DNA of 64,000 nt from Mesorhizobium sp. PAMC28654 (lineage in GTDB: Bacteria; Pseudomonadota; Alphaproteobacteria; Rhizobiales; Rhizobiaceae), in NCBI RefSeq assembly GCF_020616515.1, contig NZ_CP085135.1, positions 6,619,001 to 6,683,000 on the forward strand, given 5' to 3'. Below, piece after piece: positions 8,657 to 16,886 of this stretch. Within the stretch, counting starts at the first letter, position 1. Every line of letters starts with the position of its first letter. Position numbers and translations under genes: made by a program. The notes beneath the pieces were generated by a model. The model made no database searches. It was not told the DNA's origin and saw only the letters and a list, made by a program, of their open reading frames with translations.

Positions 8657-9165
8657 TGGATGTCGCTGTTTATGTCGCCATCGCCGAAAACGACGTGATC
8701 GGGCGTGACGGTGGTTTGCCCTGGCGGCTTTCCACCGACCTCAAGCGCTTCAAGGCCGATACGATGGGCAAGCCCATCGTCATGGGCCGCAAGACCTATG
8801 AGGGCATCGGCCGGCCGCTGCCGGGCAGGCTGAACATCGTGGTCACCCGCGACAAGGACTGGCGCGCCGAGGGTATCGAAGTCGTGCATTCGCTGGATGA
8901 TGCCATCCGGCTGGCGAAAGCGCGCGCTGCTGGAGCCGCCGAGGTCTGCATCATTGGCGGCGGCCAGATCTATGCGCAGGCGCTGCCGCTGGCTGACCGT
9001 CTGCACGTCACCCACGTCCTGGCTGATGTCGACGGCGACGCGCATTTTCCGCCTATCGACCCCAAGCTGTGGCGCATTGTCCAGGCGGAAGACATACCAG
9101 CCGGCGAAAAGGACAGTCACGCGACGCGCTATACGGTTTACGAGCGCCGCCGCGAGATACTTTGA
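8656..9165 (+). CDS. folA: dihydrofolate reductase
   Basis: NADPH-dependent reduction of dihydrofolate to tetrahydrofolate, 169 residues. Family features: GLPW at 20-23, the catalytic acid Asp28 in STDLKRFK, GRKTYEGIGRPLPGR, and IIGGGQIYAQALP near 100-112. It regenerates the folate used by ThyA. Confidence 0.96.
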   Translation: MDVAVYVAIAENDVIGRDGGLPWRLSTDLKRFKADTMGKPIVMGRKTYEGIGRPLPGRLNIVVTRDKDWRAEGIEVVHSLDDAIRLAKARAAGAAEVCIIGGGQIYAQALPLADRLHVTHVLADVDGDAHFPPIDPKLWRIVQAEDIPAGEKDSHATRYTVYERRREIL

Positions 9166-9333
9166 AAGACAAAAACGGTATTGAGGGACGACAAAGGGTC
9201 GCGATTATCCAAAAGAGATGCTGTCGACAGGGCATCGCGTTGAAAGCACGTCGTGGCGTCCCTATAGAAGGACAACACTGGATTGTGCGCCGTAACGCCG
9301 GCGCATGAGGGAATTCCAAGCGAAAGGACATTC

Positions 9334-10449
9334 ATGCCCTGGAACGACAAGAGTGGCGGAGGCGGCGGCCCGTGGGGCGGCGGCGGAAATAATGGCGGAC
9401 CCTGGGGGCAGGGACCAAAAGGACCGACAGGTCCGCAGGGCTCGCCCCCCGATCTCGAAGACATCATCCGGCGCGGCCAGGACAGGCTGCGGCGCGCGCT
9501 GCCGGGCGGCGGTGGCGCGAGCCCAGCTGTGTTCGGGTTGATCGCGCTGGCGCTCGTCGCGCTGTGGGCATTCAAGGCCGTCTATACGGTGCAGCCCGAC
9601 GAGGTCGCGGTCGAACTGCGTTTCGGCAAGCCGAAGCCGGAACTGTCGCAGCCGGGCCTGCATTTCCATTGGTGGCCGCTTGAAACTGTCGAGACGGCCA
9701 AGATTTCCGAGCAGCTGGTCGATATTGGCGGTGGCAACACCAGCGGCAACGGCCTGATGCTTTCGGGCGACCAGAACATCGTCAACGTGCAGTTTTCGGT
9801 GGCCTATCAGGTCTCCGATCCGCGGGCTTACCTGTTCGACGTTTCCGATCCCGACGGCATGCTGCGGCAGGTCGCCGAAAGCGCCATGCGCGAAGCGGTC
9901 GGCCGCCGGCCGGCGCAGGACATCTTCCGTGATGACCGCCAGGGCATAGCGGCCTCGGTGCGTGAGATCATCCAGACGACGCTGGACGGCTACAAGGCCG
10001 GTCTCAACGTCAACGCCGTCTCGATCGAGGATGCAGCACCGCCACGCGAGGTGGCCGATGCGTTTGACGAGGTGCAGCGCGCCGAGCAGGACGAGGACAA
10101 GTTCGTCGAGCAGGCCAATCAGTATTCCAACCAGAAGCTCGGCCAGGCACGCGGCGAGGCGGCACAGGTCCGCGAAGACGCGGCCGCCTACAAGAACCGG
10201 GTCGTGCAGGAAGCCGAAGGTGAGGCGCAGCGCTTCATCTCGGTCTACGACGAATATGCCAAGGCGCCCGACGTGACGCGCAAGCGCCTGTATCTCGAAA
10301 CGATGGAGAAGGTCCTGAAGGACTCCAATAAGGTCATTGTCGAGCAAGGCAACGGGCAGGGTGTTGTTCCCTATCTGCCACTGCCGGCACTGCAGCAGAA
10401 GGCGCCTACGCCCACCCCCCTTGGTGCAACCACGGGAGGTAACCAGTAA
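9334..10449 (+). CDS. hflK: FtsH protease modulator HflK
   Basis: A 371-residue SPFH/stomatin-family membrane protein that with HflC caps the FtsH protease. A Gly/Pro-rich cytoplasmic front (1-60), one membrane segment (about 63-83), then the SPFH domain (TVQPDEVAVELRFGKP...) and a charged coiled coil in the periplasm. Start at 9334 follows AAAGGA. The hflC start overlaps the stop (TAATG). Confidence 0.96.
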   Translation: MPWNDKSGGGGGPWGGGGNNGGPWGQGPKGPTGPQGSPPDLEDIIRRGQDRLRRALPGGGGASPAVFGLIALALVALWAFKAVYTVQPDEVAVELRFGKPKPELSQPGLHFHWWPLETVETAKISEQLVDIGGGNTSGNGLMLSGDQNIVNVQFSVAYQVSDPRAYLFDVSDPDGMLRQVAESAMREAVGRRPAQDIFRDDRQGIAASVREIIQTTLDGYKAGLNVNAVSIEDAAPPREVADAFDEVQRAEQDEDKFVEQANQYSNQKLGQARGEAAQVREDAAAYKNRVVQEAEGEAQRFISVYDEYAKAPDVTRKRLYLETMEKVLKDSNKVIVEQGNGQGVVPYLPLPALQQKAPTPTPLGATTGGNQ

Positions 10450-11438
10450 TGGCCAACCGTCTTCCCATCATCGTCGTCATCCTGGCGGTCATCCTGTTTC
10501 TCATCTATTCATCGGTTTTCGTGGTGAATGCGCGCCAGCAGGCGCTCGTGCTCCGGTTCGGTGAGATCGTCGACGTCAAGAGCGACCCCGGCATCTACTT
10601 CAAGGCGCCGTTCTCGTTCTTCGACGCCGATACGGTGCAACTGATCGAGAACCGGGTGCTGCGCTTCGACCTCGACAACATCCGCGTCCAGGTGTCGGGC
10701 GGCAAGTTCTACGAGGTCGATGCCTTCATCGCCTATCGCATCTCGGATCCGCGCGTCTTCCGTGCCGCCGTGTCAGGTCAGATCGAATTGGCCGAAGCGC
10801 GCCTCAGGACGCGTCTCGACGCTGCCTTGCGCCGCGTTTACGGTCTGCGCGATTTCGAGGCCGCGCTCTCCGAAGAACGCGCCGTGATGATGCGCGAAGT
10901 CCGCGATCAGCTCAGGCCCGACGCCACGTCGCTCGGCCTGCAGATCGAGGATGTCCGTATCCGCAGGACCGATCTTACGGCCGAGGTTTCACAGCAGACC
11001 TACGACCGCATGAAGGCGGAACGCCTGGCGGAGGCCGCGCGGCTGAGGGCACGCGGCAACGAAGCGGCACAGCGCATCACGGCACGCGCTGATCGTGAAG
11101 TGGTCGAGATCGTTGCCGAGGCGCAGAAAGAGTCCGAGATCCTGCGCGGTGAGGGCGAAGCTCAGCGCAGTGCCACCTTCGCCGATGCCTACAAGCGCGA
11201 TCCTGCATTCTTCGACTTCTACCGCTCGATGAATGCCTATGGTACCGCGTTGGACGGCACTGGAACGACGATGGTCCTGTCGCCGAGTTCGGAGTTCTTC
11301 CGGTTCTTCCGCGATCCCGACGGCAAGGAAGCGGGGGCGAAGCCTTTGGGGCCGCAGCCCGCACCCGCGGCTACCGTTCCGGCGGCAAGCGCCGCTCCGG
11401 CGACGGCACCTGCCGCTCAACCTGCAACCGGCCAGTAA
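10449..11438 (+). CDS. hflC: FtsH protease modulator HflC
   Basis: A 329-residue partner of HflK: N-terminal membrane anchor, SPFH domain (VNARQQALVLRFGEIVD...), coiled coil with Ala/Glu-rich helices around 190-240, and an Ala/Pro-rich C-terminal tail typical of alphaproteobacterial HflC. Coupled to hflK by stop/start overlap and 6 bp from the following DUF2065 gene. Confidence 0.96.
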   Translation: MANRLPIIVVILAVILFLIYSSVFVVNARQQALVLRFGEIVDVKSDPGIYFKAPFSFFDADTVQLIENRVLRFDLDNIRVQVSGGKFYEVDAFIAYRISDPRVFRAAVSGQIELAEARLRTRLDAALRRVYGLRDFEAALSEERAVMMREVRDQLRPDATSLGLQIEDVRIRRTDLTAEVSQQTYDRMKAERLAEAARLRARGNEAAQRITARADREVVEIVAEAQKESEILRGEGEAQRSATFADAYKRDPAFFDFYRSMNAYGTALDGTGTTMVLSPSSEFFRFFRDPDGKEAGAKPLGPQPAPAATVPAASAAPATAPAAQPATGQ

Positions 11439-11444
11439 AGGCCG

Positions 11445-11639
11445 GTGCAGGATTTCTTCGCCGCCATTGGCCTGGTCCTCGTTGTCGAGGGGCTGGTCTA
11501 TGGCGGCTTTCCTGTCCTCGCCAAGAAACTGGCGGGCGAGGTCCTGTCGATGCCGGAGAATGTATTGCGGATCGCCGGGCTGGCGGCGATCGCCATCGGT
11601 GTCGGCATCGTCTGGCTGGTGCGGGGCGGGGTAGGCTGA
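11445..11639 (+). CDS. DUF2065 family inner-membrane protein
   Basis: A 64-residue protein with two hydrophobic segments, GTG start, 6 bp after hflC. Its placement after hflKC is conserved in many proteobacteria (YjeT-like); function unknown, plausibly linked to the HflKC-FtsH complex. Confidence 0.87.
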   Translation: MQDFFAAIGLVLVVEGLVYGGFPVLAKKLAGEVLSMPENVLRIAGLAAIAIGVGIVWLVRGGVG

Positions 11640-11783
11640 TCGGTTCGCGGCTTGGGAATACGCAGGATTTCTATCCTGCTTCTAGCCATAGCCGCAAACG
11701 TGCCGTATTTCTTGCCAACATGACGCGATGCGGCGGTTTCGTCGAAGCGCTTTTCTTTTCAGAAAATACCGGGAGGCTTCTCG

Positions 11784-13298
11784 ATGACATCCAACACCCT
11801 TTTGCGCGCGGCACGACGGACGTTCATCGCGGGCGCCGCGGCACTGCTCGTCGGCGTGGTTGCCGTTCCGTCCTTTGTCACGCCTGTGTTCGCCAATGAC
11901 GGGCCGCCCTCGGTCGCCGACCTCGCCGACAAGCTGCTCGGCGCGGTGGTCAACATATCGACCTCGCAGACAGTCAAGGGCACGGAAGGTCCGGGCGCGG
12001 TTCCGATGCCGCAGCTTCCGGAGGGCTCGCCCTTCCAGGATTTCTTCGACGACTTCTTCAAGAACCGTGGTGGCGACAAGGACAGCGGCGCGCAGAAAGT
12101 GCAGTCGCTGGGTTCCGGCTTCGTCGTCGACGCGGACCAGGGCATCGTGGTGACCAACAACCACGTGATCGCCGACGCCGACGATATCGAAGTCAACTTC
12201 TCCGATGGCATCACGCTGAAGGCGACGCTTGTCGGAACCGACCCCAAGACCGATGTCGCCGTGCTGAAGGTCGATCCGAAGGGGCACAAGCTGACCTCCG
12301 TGAAATTTGGCGACTCCACCAAGATGCGTGTTGGCGACTGGGTGATGGCGATCGGCAATCCGTTCGGCCTCGGCGGCACGGTGACGGTGGGCATCGTCTC
12401 GGCCCGCAACCGCGACATCAATTCGGGTCCCTATGACGACTTCATCCAGACCGATGCCGCGATCAACCGAGGCAATTCGGGTGGACCGCTGTTCAACAGC
12501 GCGGGCGAAGTCATCGGCATCAACACGGCGATCATTTCGCCTTCCGGCGGTTCGATCGGCATCGGTTTCTCGATTCCCGCGCAACTCGCGTCCGGCGTCG
12601 TCGACCAGCTTCGCCAGTTCGGCGAGACGCGGCGCGGCTGGCTCGGCGTGCGTATCCAGCCCGTGACCGCCGACATCGCCGAAAGCCTGGGCATGGCGAC
12701 GGCCAAGGGCGCGCTCGTCGCCGGCGTCATCAAGGGCGGACCTGTCGACAACGGAACCGTTCAGGCAGGCGACGTCATCATCAAGTTTGACGGTACGGAT
12801 ATCCACGAGATGCGCGACCTGCCGCGCGTCGTGGCGGAAAGCCCGGTCGGCAAGGCGGTCGACGTGATCATCGTGCGCAAGGGCGTCGAGCAGACCGTGA
12901 AAGTGACGCTCGGCAGGCTCGAGGACGGCGAGAAAGCAGCTAGCGCCGAAGACAACGGCACCGATCAGGGCAAGGCTGACAAGGCTCCGCCAGTTTCGAC
13001 GGCCGCCGTGCTTGGTATGACAGTCGGCGAGCTCAATGACGACACGCGCAAGAAGTTCAGCATTGCCGCCGACGTTTCCGGCGTCGTCATCACCGACGTC
13101 GCCAAGAATTCGGCAGCCGCTGAACGTGGCATCCAGCCCGGCGAGGTGATCACCGAGATCGCGCAGGAATCGGTTGCCACGCCCAAGGACGTCATGGACC
13201 GGATCGGCGCGTTGAAGGAGCAGGGCCGCAAGAATGCGTTGCTGATGCTGGCGTCGAAGACCGGCGAGCTGCGATTCGTGACCATAAGAATGGATTGA
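11784..13298 (+). CDS. Do-like (DegP/DegQ) periplasmic serine protease
   Basis: A 504-residue HtrA-family protease/chaperone. Signal peptide to about residue 37; trypsin-like domain with catalytic His127 (TNNHVI), Asp157 (KTDVAVLK) and Ser232 (RGNSGGPL); two PDZ domains (about 285-375 and 410-500). GGGAGG precedes the ATG. It follows hflKC-DUF2065 with a 144-bp gap, so probably has its own promoter. A strong terminator follows. Whether it is DegP or DegQ cannot be settled by eye. Confidence 0.94.
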   Translation: MTSNTLLRAARRTFIAGAAALLVGVVAVPSFVTPVFANDGPPSVADLADKLLGAVVNISTSQTVKGTEGPGAVPMPQLPEGSPFQDFFDDFFKNRGGDKDSGAQKVQSLGSGFVVDADQGIVVTNNHVIADADDIEVNFSDGITLKATLVGTDPKTDVAVLKVDPKGHKLTSVKFGDSTKMRVGDWVMAIGNPFGLGGTVTVGIVSARNRDINSGPYDDFIQTDAAINRGNSGGPLFNSAGEVIGINTAIISPSGGSIGIGFSIPAQLASGVVDQLRQFGETRRGWLGVRIQPVTADIAESLGMATAKGALVAGVIKGGPVDNGTVQAGDVIIKFDGTDIHEMRDLPRVVAESPVGKAVDVIIVRKGVEQTVKVTLGRLEDGEKAASAEDNGTDQGKADKAPPVSTAAVLGMTVGELNDDTRKKFSIAADVSGVVITDVAKNSAAAERGIQPGEVITEIAQESVATPKDVMDRIGALKEQGRKNALLMLASKTGELRFVTIRMD

Positions 13299-13332
13299 GT
13301 CCGGAAAATCCGGCAACACTCTGATCCCTGAA

Positions 13333-13368
13333 AAGAAAAAGGGCGGCTAGCGAGCCGCCCTTTTTCTT
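13333..13368. terminator. bidirectional rho-independent terminator
   Basis: AAGAAAAA then stem GGGCGGCT (13341-13348), 4-nt loop, AGCCGCCC (13353-13360) then TTTTTCTT. It serves the deg gene on the plus strand and the convergent acetyltransferase on the minus strand, whose TAG stop (13347-13349) lies inside the stem. Confidence 0.9.
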
Positions 13369-13919
13369 GTGTTCCAGTCGGTGCGGGAGAGCCTGTAGAA
13401 AACATGCCGCTTGAGCGCGGGATGGCTGTCGGGAATGTCCGGATGGTCGAAATCGGCGGACGGATCCGTGATCATGCCGATCCGCTCCATGACGGCGGTG
13501 GAGCGGCGGTTGTCCTCGACGGCAAAGGACACGATTTCGTCGAGGCCGAGCGTTTCGAAGCCATAGGCGAGCCAGGCTTCCGCTGCCTCCGAGACATAGC
13601 CCTTGCCCCAGAATTCGGGCGCCAGCCGCCAGCCGATCTCGACGGTGCCGGCCGGCAGGAACGGCAGATGATCGGTTCCGGTGAGGCCGACAAAGCCGAT
13701 GCATTCGCCAGTGGCCGCTATCTCGGCCGCGGCGAAGCCTTGGCCGTCACGCTCGATGGCGGCATGCAGTTCGTCCATCTTGGCATCGGCCTGCGCGCGG
13801 TTGCGCCGGAACGGAAAGAATTCCATCACGCGTTCGTCGGAATTGATCCGGTGGAAGAGTTCGCGGTCGCGGTCTTCCCAGTTGCGCAGGATCAGGCGTT
13901 CGGTGCGGATGGGCTTCAT
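13347..13919 (-). CDS. GNAT-family N-acetyltransferase (RimJ/RimL-like)
   Basis: A 190-residue acetyl-CoA-dependent acetyltransferase. It opens with IRTERLILRNWEDRD and has the acetyl-CoA loop region EFWGKGYVSEAAEAW followed by VEDNRRSTAVMERIGM, as in RimJ/RimL and spermidine-type enzymes. Substrate unknown. Its ATG overlaps the serB stop (ATGA), so it is translated together with serB. Confidence 0.86.
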   Translation of the reverse strand: MKPIRTERLILRNWEDRDRELFHRINSDERVMEFFPFRRNRAQADAKMDELHAAIERDGQGFAAAEIAATGECIGFVGLTGTDHLPFLPAGTVEIGWRLAPEFWGKGYVSEAAEAWLAYGFETLGLDEIVSFAVEDNRRSTAVMERIGMITDPSADFDHPDIPDSHPALKRHVFYRLSRTDWNTRKRAAR

Positions 13920-14803
13920 TCGACAAAATCTTCGCGTCGATAACCCTGGAGGTAGAGCAGGGCGGTCAGGTCGCCATGGTCGATGCGCACCTTTGCCTGC
14001 GCTGCTACCGCTGGCTTCGCATGAAGCGCGACGCCAGTGCCGGCGAGGCGGATCATGTCGAGGTCGTTGGCGCCGTCGCCGACCGCGATGGCATCGGCGG
14101 GCGCCAGGCCGAGGCGGGCCGAAATTTCCATAAGCGCATCTGCCTTGGCGGCGCGGCCCAGGATCGGTTCGGTGACGAAGCCGGTGAAGTGGCCGTCCTG
14201 CTCGATCAGGCGATTGGCGCGGTTCTCCTGGAAGCCGAGCATGGCCGCGATGCGTGTGGTGAAGACCTCGAAGCCACCGGAGACCAGTGCCGCCCAGGCA
14301 CCATTGGCCCGCATCGTCTGGACAAGCGCACGGCCGCCGGAAGCGAGCGTCAGGCGCTGGGCGATGATGCGATCGACCACGGCGGCGTCGAGACCCTTCA
14401 ACAGCGCCACGCGCTCGCGCAGGGCCGGTTCGAAGGCGATCTCGCCGTTCATCGATCTGGCGGTGATGGCGGCGACATGATCCTTGACGCCGATTTCGTC
14501 GGCGAGCTCGTCGATGCACTCCTGGTCGATCATGGTCGAATCCATGTCGGCGATGAGGATGCTCTTGCGTCTTCCCTCGACCGGCTGAACGATCACATCG
14601 ACCGGCTCGGAGGCCAGCGCGGCGCGCAGGCTGGCCGCCGCCTCGGCGGCGTCTGCCGCCTCGGGCAAGGCCAAATCGCAGGCGATCCCTTCAGCCAGCC
14701 AATGAACAGCGCTTGCGCCAACCGACCTTGAGGCCATATTCGCAAGCGACGGCAAAAGGATGTGGTCGGCGGGACGGGACACGAGCGTGGCGACAAGCGG
14801 CAT
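13916..14803 (-). CDS. serB: phosphoserine phosphatase
   Basis: Last step of serine synthesis, 295 residues, HAD superfamily. An N-terminal ACT-like region (1-80) precedes the catalytic domain with the DMDSTMI nucleophile motif, VSGGFEVFT (motif II) and VGDGANDLDMI (motif IV). Start at 14803. The 5' end is divergent from and may overlap miaA. Confidence 0.95.
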   Translation of the reverse strand: MPLVATLVSRPADHILLPSLANMASRSVGASAVHWLAEGIACDLALPEAADAAEAAASLRAALASEPVDVIVQPVEGRRKSILIADMDSTMIDQECIDELADEIGVKDHVAAITARSMNGEIAFEPALRERVALLKGLDAAVVDRIIAQRLTLASGGRALVQTMRANGAWAALVSGGFEVFTTRIAAMLGFQENRANRLIEQDGHFTGFVTEPILGRAAKADALMEISARLGLAPADAIAVGDGANDLDMIRLAGTGVALHAKPAVAAQAKVRIDHGDLTALLYLQGYRREDFVE

Positions 14804-15764
14804 TGAAAATTCCGGCGGAAAGGCGGGCCAAGGCCGCGTGAAGAACGCGATCCTGATAGCCGGGCCGACCGCCAGCGGCAAGTCGGCGCTTGCGCTCGAT
14901 CTGGCCGAGCGCAAGGGCGGCGTCATCGTCAACACCGATTCCATGCAAGGCTATTCGGTGCTCGATGTGCTGACGGCGCGGCCGAGTGCCGCCGATCTCG
15001 CCCGTGCCCCGCATTATCTGTACGGGCACGTTCACCCATCCACCGCCTATTCCACCGGCGCCTGGCTGCGCGACGTGATGAAGCTGATCGACGACGGCGT
15101 GTTTTCAGGACGACCGGTAATCTTCGTCGGCGGCACCGGGCTCTATTTCCGGGCGCTTGCCGAGGGCATTTCGGAAATGCCGGATATTCCGCAGCGGATC
15201 CGCGACCGCTGGCGCTACGAGTTGAAGGAACAAGGCGCGGTCAAGCTGCACCAGATCCTGATGCGCGAGGACTCCAAAGTCGCCATGATTCTGAAGCCGA
15301 CCGACAGTCAACGCATCGTGCGGGCGCTGGAGGTGCTGGACGCCTCGGGCCGTTCGATCCTCGAGTGGCAGGCGGCGCGCGGCCAACCGCTGATCGACAG
15401 GAATGGTGCGCACTTCATCGTGATCGAGCCGGATCGGCCGGCCCTCGTGGCGCGGATAGAAGTCCGGTTCGACCAGATGCTGGACAAGGGCGCCCTGGAA
15501 GAAGTTAGTCGCCTCACAGCCCTTGGTCTCGATGCTGACTTGCCCGCGATGAAGGCGATCGGTGTTCGTGAACTGCAGGCCGCGATGGCCGGAAACATGG
15601 GTTTTCCCGAGGCGATCGAGCGCGCTAAGATCGCCACTCGGCAATATGCCAAGCGGCAAGCGACATGGTTCAGGAATCAATTGGGGCCGAAATGGCTGAG
15701 ATCAGGCCCCGGTGATGAAACGGAAACCATGATCCGACAGTCCGGTTCGGATACAACCTGCTAA
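14760..15764 (+). CDS. miaA: tRNA dimethylallyltransferase
   Basis: Transfers a dimethylallyl group to A37 of tRNAs reading UNN codons. P-loop GPTASGKS, then NTDSMQGYSVLDVLTARPS, VGGTGLYFRAL, and AIGVRELQAAM followed by RQYAKRQATWFRNQ are classical MiaA blocks. The ATG at 14760 would overlap serB by 44 bp and gives 334 residues; a GTG at 14838 (VKNAILIAGP) gives 308 residues and a more usual distance to the P-loop. The true start is undecided. Confidence 0.93.
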   Translation: MWSAGRDTSVATSGIENSGGKAGQGRVKNAILIAGPTASGKSALALDLAERKGGVIVNTDSMQGYSVLDVLTARPSAADLARAPHYLYGHVHPSTAYSTGAWLRDVMKLIDDGVFSGRPVIFVGGTGLYFRALAEGISEMPDIPQRIRDRWRYELKEQGAVKLHQILMREDSKVAMILKPTDSQRIVRALEVLDASGRSILEWQAARGQPLIDRNGAHFIVIEPDRPALVARIEVRFDQMLDKGALEEVSRLTALGLDADLPAMKAIGVRELQAAMAGNMGFPEAIERAKIATRQYAKRQATWFRNQLGPKWLRSGPGDETETMIRQSGSDTTC

Positions 15765-15866
15765 GTTGACGCGGAAGGAAAGATTCTCGTTTGGGTTGTC
15801 CAAATTAACCCTCCGTAAGGTCGCGCATGCGATAAGGTCGGCGGGTGTTTTTGAAACGGGGAGCAG

Positions 15867-16658
15867 ATGCGTTTCCACAAGGCGGAATCCGCATTTTTCG
15901 TCTTTATCTTCGTGATCCTGGCCGCGGGCTTGGTGACGCTGCATGCCTATGGCCTTCTGCAATCGCTTGCCGCCGAGATCCGCACATCCTCTGGAATCGA
16001 TCAGATCATCTACCTCAACAAGCTGCTGTTCGCGACCGGCGTGCTCCTGGCGACAGCCTTGTTCTTCGGCGTTTTCTTCATCTATCCGCTGATCCGCAAA
16101 CAGGCGACGGAAGAGGGCAAGCTGCGTGCCATGACGGTTTCGCTCAGCGCGCGCTCGGAAACACTGGAGCATGCGGCACTCACCGACAGCCTGACCGGGA
16201 TGCAGAACCGGCGCTATTTCGACGATGCTCTGAAGGAATATCTGGAAGAGTTCCGCCGCATCGAGAAGCCCGTCGGATTGATGATCCTCGATCTCGACCA
16301 TTTCAAGCAGGTCAACGACACCCATGGCCACGATGTCGGCGACGAGGTGCTTCGGGCCGTCGCCAACTGCCTCAAGGACATGACGCGCTATCATGACGTA
16401 GTGGCGCGGCTGGGTGGCGAGGAATTCGCCGTGGTCACGCCCAATACGGATGCGGAACTCCTGGCCAAGTTCGCCGAGCGCATCCGCAAGGCGATCGCCA
16501 ACATGTCGGTGCTCTCCGGCAATGTGCGCCTCAAGATCACCACCAGCGTCGGGCTGGCCGTCTGGGATCGCAAGGAAACAGCCGAAGAGTTCTACCGCCG
16601 CGCCGACCGCCAGCTCTATGAGGCGAAGAGGCAAGGCCGCAATCGCGTCTGCGCCTGA
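15867..16658 (+). CDS. membrane-bound diguanylate cyclase (GGDEF domain)
   Basis: A 263-residue protein with two N-terminal membrane segments (about 8-28 and 50-75) around a short periplasmic loop, then a GGDEF domain from about residue 105: DSLTGMQNRRYFDDAL, LDLDHFKQVNDTHGH, and the active motif GGEEF. The RxxD inhibitory site is not obvious. Expected to make c-di-GMP, the ligand of the PilZ proteins near 50 kb. GGGGAG precedes the ATG. Confidence 0.93.
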   Translation: MRFHKAESAFFVFIFVILAAGLVTLHAYGLLQSLAAEIRTSSGIDQIIYLNKLLFATGVLLATALFFGVFFIYPLIRKQATEEGKLRAMTVSLSARSETLEHAALTDSLTGMQNRRYFDDALKEYLEEFRRIEKPVGLMILDLDHFKQVNDTHGHDVGDEVLRAVANCLKDMTRYHDVVARLGGEEFAVVTPNTDAELLAKFAERIRKAIANMSVLSGNVRLKITTSVGLAVWDRKETAEEFYRRADRQLYEAKRQGRNRVCA

Positions 16659-16800
16659 AATCCCGAAGAAGAATTCATGAGGCCGGTCGCCTGACGCGAC
16701 TTTCTCGACTTCCGGTGCTCACGGACTAAATGTCCGCTCCGCTCCGGCTTCTCGACAGCCACGTCATTCAACTCGGCCTGATGAATTCCCTTTCGGGATT
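16659..16800. repeat. 142-bp palindromic intergenic repeat
   Basis: Arms 16659-16685 and 16774-16800 are near-complementary (AATCCCGAA...GAATTCATGAGGCCG against CGGCCTGATGAATTC...TTCGGGATT). The core holds GTGCTCACGGACTAAATGTCCGCTCCG, a sequence type I associate with dispersed rhizobial intergenic mosaic elements. It begins just after the GGDEF stop codon. Confidence 0.7.
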
Positions 16801-16886
16801 TACCCAAGCTGGCCAGCGAAGCAGGGCCCTTGGACGTTTCGGCGTGGGTTTTCAGAACTGCCGGTAGATCGAGGTAATGCGCAGGC

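Noticed and set aside
11682..13319. 545-codon frame on the minus strand
   Set aside because: It is the antisense shadow of the Deg protease, Asp/Arg/His-rich with no family features.
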